NCBI GenBank assembly: GCA_028691965.1
Contig: JAQUYE010000027.1
Span: 1-34,559 of the forward strand
Source: Paludibacter sp.
GTDB lineage: Bacteria > Bacteroidota > Bacteroidia > Bacteroidales > Paludibacteraceae
Direction: 5' to 3'
Length of the DNA stretch: 34,559 nt
A model generated the notes under the pieces. That model ran no database searches, had not been told where the DNA came from, and was given only the letters and a program-made list of their open reading frames with translations. Below, piece after piece: positions 9,467-16,998 of the stretch. The position numbers and the translations under genes were made by a program. The stretch's first letter is position 1. Each line of letters begins with the position of its first letter.

Positions 9467-10855
9467 TTATTTCGTTAATTCTTCTTCAATTTGCTCCAGC
9501 GACTTCCCCTTGGTTTCGGGTAAGTACTTATAAATAAACAGGAAACCACCAACACATATCAATCCGTACAACCAGAAGGTACCATGTGCACCCAGGCTAT
9601 TATTCAACAAGGGGAAGGTGTAGGTAAGCACAAAACAGGCAAACCACAACGCGAAAGTAGCCACAGCCATGGCCATTCCCCTGATTCTGTTCGGGAAAAT
9701 CTCCGAAATCACTACCCAGGCAACAGGTGCCAGCGTCATGGCATAACAGGCAATAGCCGCTACCACCATTATTAATACAGCAAAACCACTTACCTGCAAA
9801 TAATAGAACGCCCCCATCACTGCATAAATAATGGCCAGTCCGACCGAACCAATTATAAGCAAACCACGCCGTCCGAGTTTGTCGACAAGGTACATCCCTA
9901 CCAATGTGAAGATCACATTCGTAACACCCGTAACTACAATATTAAATAAGATATCAGAAACACCATATCCGGCTGCCGAGAACACTTCCTGAGCATAATT
10001 AAAAATCACATTTATCCCACACCATTGCTGGAAGACAGCTATCACGATACCTATCATAAGTATTTTAGGCATTTTACCCTTCAACAGCATACTGAAACGA
10101 ACCTTGTCACCATCCTTCTCCGCAGTCTCCCGAATCTCCTTCATTTCATCGTTAGCATGCCCTTCGCCGCCTATTTTCGAAAAAATAAGATGCGCTTTAG
10201 CATACTGACCTTGCATGGCCAGCCACCGGGGACTCTCAGGGATAAAAAAGGTGAGTATAAAGAAAGCTGCAGCAGGTATAATTTCAGCCCAGAACATCCA
10301 GCGCCAGCCCATCTGACCGTTCCACGAATTCAGAATATCCTCGCCGGCAACCACCGGATCAGCAATCAACCAGTTGGCCAGCTGCGCTGCTAATATCCCT
10401 ATAACTATCGTAAGCTGATTAATCGACACAAACCGGCCTCTTACACTACGGGGCGAAATCTCAGCAATATACATGGGCGAAAGATTCGAAGCAATTCCGA
10501 TTCCTACACCTCCAAGAATCCGGTAAAAGATAAACCAGTTTATGTGATTAACAGCACCAGTTCCAATTGCTGACAGTGTAAATAAAACCGATGCTACCAT
10601 CATCAACGACCGGCGTCCGTACTTATCCGACCAACGACCCGACACCATTACCCCGATCAGGCAGCCCAGAATAGCGCTTCCCATTACCCAGCCCTGCATC
10701 AGGGGAGCGTTTTCAATACTAAAAAAAACTTCGTAAAACGGTTTTGCACCACCGATAACTACCCAGTCGTATCCAAAGAGTAGTCCACCCATTGCCGATA
10801 CTAACGAGATTAATACTAAATACATCTTCGAGTGTTCCTTGCTTGTGTTTGACAT
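9467..10855 (-). CDS. MFS sugar porter (sugar:proton symporter family)
   Basis: This 462-aa inner-membrane protein has the 12-helix pattern and signatures of the sugar porter family: GYDWVVIGGAKPF in helix 1, GRWSDKYGRRSLM, RILGGVGIGIASNLSPMYIAE, PESPRWLA before the central loop, QQWCGINVIFNYA in helix 7, VDKLGRRGLL, and PETKGKSLEQIEEEL at the C-terminus. The family (XylE, GalP and relatives) imports mono- or small oligosaccharides with protons. Galactose or mannose is a plausible substrate from the surrounding glycosidases, but this is not readable. It is the first gene of a two-gene operon with DUF5107-TPR and diverges from an AraC-type regulator. Confidence 0.93.
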   Translation of the reverse strand: MSNTSKEHSKMYLVLISLVSAMGGLLFGYDWVVIGGAKPFYEVFFSIENAPLMQGWVMGSAILGCLIGVMVSGRWSDKYGRRSLMMVASVLFTLSAIGTGAVNHINWFIFYRILGGVGIGIASNLSPMYIAEISPRSVRGRFVSINQLTIVIGILAAQLANWLIADPVVAGEDILNSWNGQMGWRWMFWAEIIPAAAFFILTFFIPESPRWLAMQGQYAKAHLIFSKIGGEGHANDEMKEIRETAEKDGDKVRFSMLLKGKMPKILMIGIVIAVFQQWCGINVIFNYAQEVFSAAGYGVSDILFNIVVTGVTNVIFTLVGMYLVDKLGRRGLLIIGSVGLAIIYAVMGAFYYLQVSGFAVLIMVVAAIACYAMTLAPVAWVVISEIFPNRIRGMAMAVATFALWFACFVLTYTFPLLNNSLGAHGTFWLYGLICVGGFLFIYKYLPETKGKSLEQIEEELTK

Positions 10856-10883
10856 GCTGAATTGTTTTATACAGATTAACGGT

Positions 10884-10892
10884 ACAAAAGTA
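10884..10892 (-). promoter_or_regulatory. -7 element for the MFS-DUF5107 operon
   Basis: On the minus strand TACTTTTGT fits TAnnTTTG, 29 bp before the MFS start codon. A TTTG lies 16 bp further upstream (10909-10912), shorter than the usual spacing, so an activator may be needed. The divergent AraC-type regulator is the obvious candidate. The CTAC-N16-GACAAG operator is not present here. Confidence 0.45.
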
Positions 10893-10926
10893 AACGAAAG
10901 AATACCACCAAAAGATACACATTCGT

Positions 10927-10957
10927 TTTGAATACATGTAAAATATCCCTATTTTTG
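10927..10957 (+). promoter_or_regulatory. Promoter of the AraC-family regulator gene
   Basis: TTTG at 10927-10930, a 19-bp spacer and TATTTTTG at 10950-10957 form a near-consensus Bacteroidota -33/-7 promoter, 37 bp before the ATG. The full -33 element suggests basal expression, unlike the glycosidase promoters. Confidence 0.6.
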
Positions 10958-10994
10958 TCGAATATACTCACAAACAACACACACAAACACCTGA

Positions 10995-11894
10995 ATGGAA
11001 AAGATTGCTGAAGGCTTCAACAACGAGAAAGCAATAATAACACCCTATGCAATCCGGAATTTGCAGGCAGAAAATCCAATTACCCGTCAGCTCTACCTGA
11101 CGCATATCGGCTATTACCCCAAAGCCAGGTTTCACTTCAGGGAAAGACCGAAAGGTACCAACGAAAACATCTTTATCTACTGCGAAGAAGGGTCAGGTTG
11201 GGTTCAGCATGCTAACGAGAAATACGAACTGGCAAAAAATCAGGCATTTATTTTCCCTGCCAACGAGGCACATGCCTACGGTTCTTCTGCTATCAACCCC
11301 TGGAGTATTTACTGGTTACATTTTAAAGGTGATAATACTCCGATGTTTGAAAGCATTATCGGGAAAGTCGTCAATTTAAAGGATACAGATAAAAGTCGTT
11401 ATGGTGATCGTTTTCAATTATTTGAAGAAATGTACCAGAACCTGGACAAAGGATACAGCAGGGAGAATCTGGAATACATAAGCTTTTGCCTTATGCACTT
11501 TCTTGCATCCATTAAATACCTTGATCAATTCAGGGAGATTAACAGCGTAAAAGAATCAGACTCCATACAGAAGAGCATCCTCTTTATGAAGAATAACCTG
11601 GAGAATAAAGTTACATTAAAAGAAATTGCATCTCATGTCGGTTACTCCAGTTCACGTTTCGGTACCTTGTTTACCGAAAAAACCTCCTATTCCCCGGTAC
11701 ACTATCTCAATCAGTTAAAAATTCAGCGCGCATGCTCCTACCTGCAGTTTACCGATCTTAAATTAAAGGAGATTGCGTTTCGGTTGGGCTATTACGACGC
11801 CTTCCATTTTTCCAAAGCCTTTAAACTGGAAATGGAAATAACGCCTAAGGAATACCGTAGGCGTTACACCAACCAGGAGACCCGTCTATCCTAA
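10995..11894 (+). CDS. AraC-family transcriptional regulator
   Basis: This 299-aa protein has an N-terminal cupin-type sugar-binding arm (about 30-110, including NQAFIFPANEAHAYG and PWSIYWLHFKG) and a C-terminal pair of helix-turn-helices (about 190-290: LKEIASHVGYSSSRFGTLF, then LKEIAFRLGYYDAFHFSKAF). This is the arrangement of AraC/RhaS-type activators that respond to a monosaccharide. It is transcribed divergently from the MFS-DUF5107 operon with a 139-bp shared region, so that operon is its likely target. Its stop is one base from the stop of the convergent GH2 gene. Ligand unknown. Confidence 0.93.
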   Translation: MEKIAEGFNNEKAIITPYAIRNLQAENPITRQLYLTHIGYYPKARFHFRERPKGTNENIFIYCEEGSGWVQHANEKYELAKNQAFIFPANEAHAYGSSAINPWSIYWLHFKGDNTPMFESIIGKVVNLKDTDKSRYGDRFQLFEEMYQNLDKGYSRENLEYISFCLMHFLASIKYLDQFREINSVKESDSIQKSILFMKNNLENKVTLKEIASHVGYSSSRFGTLFTEKTSYSPVHYLNQLKIQRACSYLQFTDLKLKEIAFRLGYYDAFHFSKAFKLEMEITPKEYRRRYTNQETRLS

Positions 11895-11895
11895 T

Positions 11896-14844
11896 TTAAT
11901 TATACGCTTTCGCACTTAAACGATAGCCCTCTTGCGGTAGAAGCTTCTCATCAAATGTTATAACCACATCCTTAGTTTCACCCGGGATTAGCGTAAAATA
12001 ATTAGTGTTCATTACTACTGGTAAGATTCTTTCACCGGTTTCTTTATTCAGCAACTGTACATGCACACCGAATGCTACACCTTTTGCTGAAGAAGGATTT
12101 GTAATTTGTGCTACAATAGTTGCATTTCCATTTTTCTTTTTCAAACCCGAGGATACCTTCAATTTTGAAACAGGTAATGAATTGAGTGCAGTATAATCCT
12201 TTCGATTATTACCTCTCCAATATGTATTTTCCGACAATACCTGTCCGTTTGCATCCTTCAGACTCAGTCGTATAAAATGCACATCATCAAGTCCTGCACC
12301 CGACTGTGTACCACTCAACACATCAAAGTTGTAGAGAGAGTATCCATACCAACTACCGCGTTGAAAACCAAACATACGAACATAACGGGCTTTCACCTCT
12401 CCTCCGAAAAAGATTTCTTCCAAACCACCTAAACCATCTGTCTGAACATATCGATCAGTCCATCGCTGACCATCCGTAGATGTCTGGATCTTGAATGATT
12501 TCCCATAAGCTGATTCCCAGTTCAGGCGAACACCTTCAACAAGCTGTTCTTCTTCCAGGTCAATGTAAATCCACTCATTATCAAGCGACAAACTACTCCA
12601 TCGTGTATCCGTATTTCCATCTGTTACAACCGAAGGATCCCCAAAAGTCGACGATGAGGCAATAGCTTTTTTCCCGGTCGACACAACTTTACGTTCTTTA
12701 TTGAAATCTATTGTAAAGCAATTTACCGTACTATTCGAGGGAGAGTTGACGATTACCGACTTGCTGTAAGCATCCACTCTTTTACCATTCAGGTTATACA
12801 CTGCTACTTCTGCCGTAAGATTCTCCTGATCAGCAGCTGAGCTATTTGCTATCTTAACAGCATCATTAACAGGATTCCATAGAATATGCAGTGGCTCACA
12901 AGCTACTTTAGTTCCGAAATAGGCCCCTGTCAGGTCATAGTAATAATCATAGGTCTGCCATACCATTGACGGATAAGCCGACTGCCCCATCCAGGTCATA
13001 ATACCCGAAGCATCTTCCCACATTCGGTCCAACCATCCTTCATACATAGCGCGATTCGACTCAAAATTTACAAACTGAGCTTTGCGGGTATAGTCTTCTA
13101 TGCTTTCAGCCTTACCATAATTCTGTTCCAACATTTCATCATATCGATCGGGAGCTGCATTAAAGGCATTGGGACCAAAATAATGAAGATTCCACATTTC
13201 CTTATCACGTGGCCATAGTTTGTCGGCCGGAATAAATCGCTTAAGACTTTCGAAATTAGGAACCACGGCTGTACCAATTTCGGTACGCATCCCCCAACCT
13301 TTGGTTCCCCCTATTGCATTAGGATATGGTGTAAAGTAATACCTTGAATCATAAGCTCCCCAGGGTCCGCTTCCACTTAAGTTACCTGTATTTGAATTAG
13401 CTTGAAAATAACGGTCATTACCATCAAAAGTCTTTATATTCTCAATCATCCATCCTAATAAAGGAGGTTGTGGAAATCCTTCGTTATCCCCGCACCATAC
13501 TGCTACCGAAGGATGATTACGAACCCGTTTTATTTTCTCTATCATATTATGATTAAACACAGTCAGATTATAGGGAACATTCGGGTTGGAATTAATCCAG
13601 AAGTCGTCCCACACCATCAAACCATATTTATCACAGGCTTCATAAAACTCATTATCGGTAGTAGAACCAAGCCAGTTTCGGATCATATTAAAATTCATCT
13701 CTTTGTGCAATCGCACTTTTAAATCATATTCTTCACCACGACAGCGAAGCATGTATTCCGACATTCCCCAGTTAGCTCCTTTTACAAATACAGGAGTTTC
13801 ATTAATAAATAAGCGTAACACTCCACCTTCAGTACTATAAGCATACTTTTTTATTCCGAACGTAATCGTATGGGCTTCCGACAACTCTCCGTCAACTGAA
13901 ACCGAAAGATCGCAGGTATACAAATTAGGATCTCCATAGCCATTAGGCCACCATAATTTTGGAGAATTTACACTTAACTGAGGGAAATAACGTTTATCAA
14001 AAGCAAGCTCAGTTTTCCGGTCAGGAGGCAAAACGATCTCTTTCGAAAATACAATATTCCCGGGTTGGATTACACCTTTTACAGTTGCTTTCTTTGATTC
14101 AAAAGCGCTATTGTTTATTTCCACTGCCAATGATATATCAGCACGAGCCAGACTCGGTACTTCGGTGCGAATCCAGGGATCAACAATTGTAAGATCACCC
14201 GTATTACTTAACCACACCTTATCGGTTATACCCGAATTCAAACCAGGCACATACGGCATCCAGTCCCAACCACCACTCGAAAGGTAGTTTGGACTTCCCT
14301 GATTAGCAAGCGGTGTTTTGGGTATATCAACCAGAATTGCAAGCGTATTTACTTTTGTACGATTCACCAACCCGCTAATATCAAAACGTCCTCTGTCCAT
14401 AAATCCATCCAACACACCCAACAGCGTTCCATTCATATAAATAGTCGCTTTTCGGTTGACCCCATTAAAGTTAAGCCAGGTACGTTCCCTGGTAAATTCA
14501 TCAGGCACCCTGAATTCAGTGCGATACCAAAAGCTTTGATCGTACTTGCTTCTATCTACCTTATGAATGTTATCCCCAAAATTCGGATCCTTCTCGATAC
14601 CCGCCTCCACATAAGCCGTAAATACAGTACCCGGCACAACAGCTTCAACCCAGTCGACAGTCTGGTATCCCACTTTCATCATGGATGAAACATCTTTCAC
14701 TTCAACTTGCGGCTTTACCTTCCAGACTAATGAAGATTCTCCACTGTGTAAGTAAACCGACTTAGCAGCCAGCGATGGAGCAAAAAATAAATAACAAAGG
14801 ATAAGTCCAGTCATTAAAATTCGGTACTGTGTTTTTGCTTTCAT
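11896..14844 (-). CDS. GH2 exo-glycosidase (beta-mannosidase/exo-beta-glucosaminidase-like) with an F5/8 type C domain
   Basis: This 982-aa secreted enzyme has a signal peptide to about residue 27 (ends SLAA). An N-terminal jelly roll (NFNGVNRKATIYMNGTLLG) and Ig-like domain precede a TIM barrel. The acid/base is Glu455 in VWCGDNEG and the nucleophile candidate is Glu522 in MRTEIG. The WCG-x-NE form and the WGMSEYM segment are closer to beta-mannosidase/exo-glucosaminidase types than to beta-galactosidases. An F5/8 type C (discoidin-like, CBM32-type) domain is inserted at about 720-846 (DGNTDTRWSS, FKIQTSTDGQRWTDR, ARYVRMFGF), followed by a C-terminal beta-domain. It likely removes beta-mannose or glucosamine from chain ends; the sugar is inference. 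It is divergent from the acetylesterase gene. Confidence 0.85.
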   Translation of the reverse strand: MKAKTQYRILMTGLILCYLFFAPSLAAKSVYLHSGESSLVWKVKPQVEVKDVSSMMKVGYQTVDWVEAVVPGTVFTAYVEAGIEKDPNFGDNIHKVDRSKYDQSFWYRTEFRVPDEFTRERTWLNFNGVNRKATIYMNGTLLGVLDGFMDRGRFDISGLVNRTKVNTLAILVDIPKTPLANQGSPNYLSSGGWDWMPYVPGLNSGITDKVWLSNTGDLTIVDPWIRTEVPSLARADISLAVEINNSAFESKKATVKGVIQPGNIVFSKEIVLPPDRKTELAFDKRYFPQLSVNSPKLWWPNGYGDPNLYTCDLSVSVDGELSEAHTITFGIKKYAYSTEGGVLRLFINETPVFVKGANWGMSEYMLRCRGEEYDLKVRLHKEMNFNMIRNWLGSTTDNEFYEACDKYGLMVWDDFWINSNPNVPYNLTVFNHNMIEKIKRVRNHPSVAVWCGDNEGFPQPPLLGWMIENIKTFDGNDRYFQANSNTGNLSGSGPWGAYDSRYYFTPYPNAIGGTKGWGMRTEIGTAVVPNFESLKRFIPADKLWPRDKEMWNLHYFGPNAFNAAPDRYDEMLEQNYGKAESIEDYTRKAQFVNFESNRAMYEGWLDRMWEDASGIMTWMGQSAYPSMVWQTYDYYYDLTGAYFGTKVACEPLHILWNPVNDAVKIANSSAADQENLTAEVAVYNLNGKRVDAYSKSVIVNSPSNSTVNCFTIDFNKERKVVSTGKKAIASSSTFGDPSVVTDGNTDTRWSSLSLDNEWIYIDLEEEQLVEGVRLNWESAYGKSFKIQTSTDGQRWTDRYVQTDGLGGLEEIFFGGEVKARYVRMFGFQRGSWYGYSLYNFDVLSGTQSGAGLDDVHFIRLSLKDANGQVLSENTYWRGNNRKDYTALNSLPVSKLKVSSGLKKKNGNATIVAQITNPSSAKGVAFGVHVQLLNKETGERILPVVMNTNYFTLIPGETKDVVITFDEKLLPQEGYRLSAKAYN

Positions 14845-14868
14845 AGATTATATTTAAAATTAGAGAAC

Positions 14869-14934
14869 ACAAATGTACTTGATACAGGACGTGGAAAACA
14901 TTCATAAACTGGTAAAAAAATAACAGAATTGTCG
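14869..14934 (-). promoter_or_regulatory. GH2 gene promoter with degenerate PUL operator
   Basis: On the minus strand TACATTTGT (14869-14877) fits the -7 consensus. A block TACCAGTTTAT (14904-14914) sits 26 bp upstream and matches GACAAGTTTGT at 8 of 11 positions. CGAC (14931-14934) lies exactly 16 bp beyond it, in place of CTAC. Spacing equals the three strong sites, so this is probably a weaker copy of the same operator. Confidence 0.45.
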
Positions 14935-14975
14935 TATTTTGTATTTTCAAAGTCCGACAACCGTAGAAAGTTCGT

Positions 14976-14984
14976 TAGCTTTGC
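14976..14984 (+). promoter_or_regulatory. -7 element for the acetylesterase gene
   Basis: TAGCTTTGC matches TAnnTTTGC, 31 bp before the ATG. No clear -33 element is present. A very degenerate operator-like pair (TAAC at 14921, GTATTT at 14941, 16 bp apart) overlaps the GH2 operator on the other strand, but it is too weak to claim. Confidence 0.5.
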
Positions 14985-15015
14985 ACAATATTAAGTTTCA
15001 ACCAATTTTTAAATC

Positions 15016-16998
15016 ATGAATAGAAACTCTTGCAACAACTTATTAAAATCAGGCCTACTGCTGTTGGTTAGCCTGATTTCAACATTTTCCCTGACTGCCA
15101 AACCGGTACTCCCTCCTCTTTTTACGGATAATATGGTTCTTCAACAAGGTATGGAAGCACCTGTATGGGGTAAAAGCAACCCTCAGCAAACCGTAACTGT
15201 TACAGGAAGCTGGAATAACCGGCCTGTACACACCACAGCCGACGCAGATGGAAACTGGAAGTTAACCCTACCTACTCCTGGTGCCGGCGGACCGTATTCA
15301 CTCACCATTTCCGACGGCGAACAACTTACCTTATCCAACATAATGATAGGGGAAGTATGGCTCTGTTCCGGACAATCCAATATGGAAATGCCTTTGGCCG
15401 GATGGGGAAAGGTTCTTAATTATGAACAGGAGATAGCAGCTGCAAATTACCCCAACATCCGCCTGTTTCAGGTCGAAAAAACAACCGCACTTGCTCCCTC
15501 CGGCAACATGAAAGTGATGGGGGATGGCTGGCTGATTTGTTCACCACAAACACTACCCGAATTCTCAGCTACTGCCTATTTCTTCGCAAGGAATCTCAGC
15601 GACTCACTTGGAAACATACCAATCGGACTCATCCACAGCTCCTGGGGAGGTACTCCTGCCGAAGCATGGACCAGCGAAACAACACTGGCTCATCATCCCG
15701 ACTACCGGCACTTTGTAAAGGCGATGTCTCAGATGCCGTCGGATGAAGCCGGACGCAAAGCACAAATTGCCCGACAGGAACAACTTTTCAGCGACGAACT
15801 GCTATCGAAAGACCGTGGTCTCAACAAGGGGAAAGAACAATGGACCGACAACCGGTTCAACGATAGTCAATGGCCAGTACTCAACGCACCTGGTTTTTGG
15901 GAAGCGCAAGGATTGCCCAGTTTCGACGGAGTTGTCTGGATGCGTAAAACTATCGATCTCCCGGCATCATGGAAGGGAAAAGATCTTTTACTCTCACTCG
16001 GCATGATCGATGATAATGATAAATGCTATTTTAACGGACAACAAATCGGCGAAACGGAAGGCTGGTCGACCGCCCGGAAGTATACTATACCCGGCCGACT
16101 GGTTAAAAAGGGTTCCAATACCATTACCATCCGCGTGTACGATTCAGGGGGCGAAGGTGGAATTCATGGCAACGACACTTCGCTGTATATCCAATCCGGC
16201 AATCAGCAGCTGAGCATTACCGGCGAATGGAACTACCAGGTAGGACTCTCACTCAAGGAATTACAATTCCCGCTTATCCGCGAAAACCAGCCTTCTCAGC
16301 CGGCAAGCTTATTCAACGGAATGATCAATCCACTGTTTCCTTATGCCCTGCGTGGTGCTATCTGGTATCAGGGAGAGACCAATGTAGGACGGGCTACCCA
16401 ATACAGTACGCTGTTCCCGTTAATGATTCAGGACTGGCGACAACAATGGGGATACGATTTCCCGTTCTATTTTGTCCAGCTGGCCAACTTCCTGAAACAA
16501 CAAAGCGGCCCCGAAAACTCCGAATGGGCAGCATTACGGGAAGCTCAACAGCAGGCTCTTAAGCTTACCAATACCGGAATGGCTGTGGCTATTGATATTG
16601 GTAATGCCGACGATATCCACCCGAAAAACAAACAGGAAGTCGGACGTCGGCTGGCACTTCAGGCTATTGCCAACACCTACGGTCGCACAATCAACTCCGA
16701 AGGCCCTGCCTATCAAAACCACGTCATAAAAGGATCCCGACTTTGCGTTAACTTTGAGCATTCAACCGGAGGATTAAAAACATCCGACGGAAAGGCAGTC
16801 AGGGGCTTTTACATAGCAGGTAGCGATGGAAAGTTTCATGCTGCCAATGCTACCATTAGCGGAAATACAGTACTACTTCACCATCCTTCGGTCAGGTACC
16901 CCTTCCATGTGCGCTATGGCTGGGCAAATAATCCCGATTGCAATCTTACAAACGGGATTAATCTGCCGGCAACACCATTCAGAACCGATACATTCTGA
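15016..16998 (+). CDS. Secreted SGNH acetylesterase of the sialate O-acetylesterase type, with an inserted jelly-roll domain
   Basis: This 660-aa protein should remove O-acetyl groups from carbohydrate. It has a signal peptide to about residue 28 (ends LTA) and an N-terminal Ig-like part (LFTDNMVLQQGMEAPVWG). The SGNH core holds the catalytic Ser121 in CSGQSNMEMP and DDIH at 532-535 with the Asp/His pair. GLIHSSWGGTPAEAWTS and RGAIWYQGETN are the other family blocks. Between about 270 and 400 a GH2-like jelly roll is inserted (WMRKTIDLPASW, CYFNGQQIGET, NTITIRVYDSGGEGG), as in two-domain bacterial acetyl(xylan)/sialate esterases. The neighbours are not sialic-acid genes, so plant or algal acetylated glycans are the more likely target. 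Its stop abuts the stop of the next gene with no base between. Confidence 0.88.
   Translation: MNRNSCNNLLKSGLLLLVSLISTFSLTAKPVLPPLFTDNMVLQQGMEAPVWGKSNPQQTVTVTGSWNNRPVHTTADADGNWKLTLPTPGAGGPYSLTISDGEQLTLSNIMIGEVWLCSGQSNMEMPLAGWGKVLNYEQEIAAANYPNIRLFQVEKTTALAPSGNMKVMGDGWLICSPQTLPEFSATAYFFARNLSDSLGNIPIGLIHSSWGGTPAEAWTSETTLAHHPDYRHFVKAMSQMPSDEAGRKAQIARQEQLFSDELLSKDRGLNKGKEQWTDNRFNDSQWPVLNAPGFWEAQGLPSFDGVVWMRKTIDLPASWKGKDLLLSLGMIDDNDKCYFNGQQIGETEGWSTARKYTIPGRLVKKGSNTITIRVYDSGGEGGIHGNDTSLYIQSGNQQLSITGEWNYQVGLSLKELQFPLIRENQPSQPASLFNGMINPLFPYALRGAIWYQGETNVGRATQYSTLFPLMIQDWRQQWGYDFPFYFVQLANFLKQQSGPENSEWAALREAQQQALKLTNTGMAVAIDIGNADDIHPKNKQEVGRRLALQAIANTYGRTINSEGPAYQNHVIKGSRLCVNFEHSTGGLKTSDGKAVRGFYIAGSDGKFHAANATISGNTVLLHHPSVRYPFHVRYGWANNPDCNLTNGINLPATPFRTDTF

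Noticed and set aside
10856..10994. PUL operator in the MFS/AraC intergenic region (GACAAAAATAG)
   Set aside because: There is no CTAC 16 bp upstream, and the distance to the -7 element is far too long.
14921..14951. PUL operator for the acetylesterase promoter (TAAC-N16-GTATTT)
   Set aside because: The position is right, but too few of the ten defining bases match, and the site overlaps the GH2 operator on the other strand.
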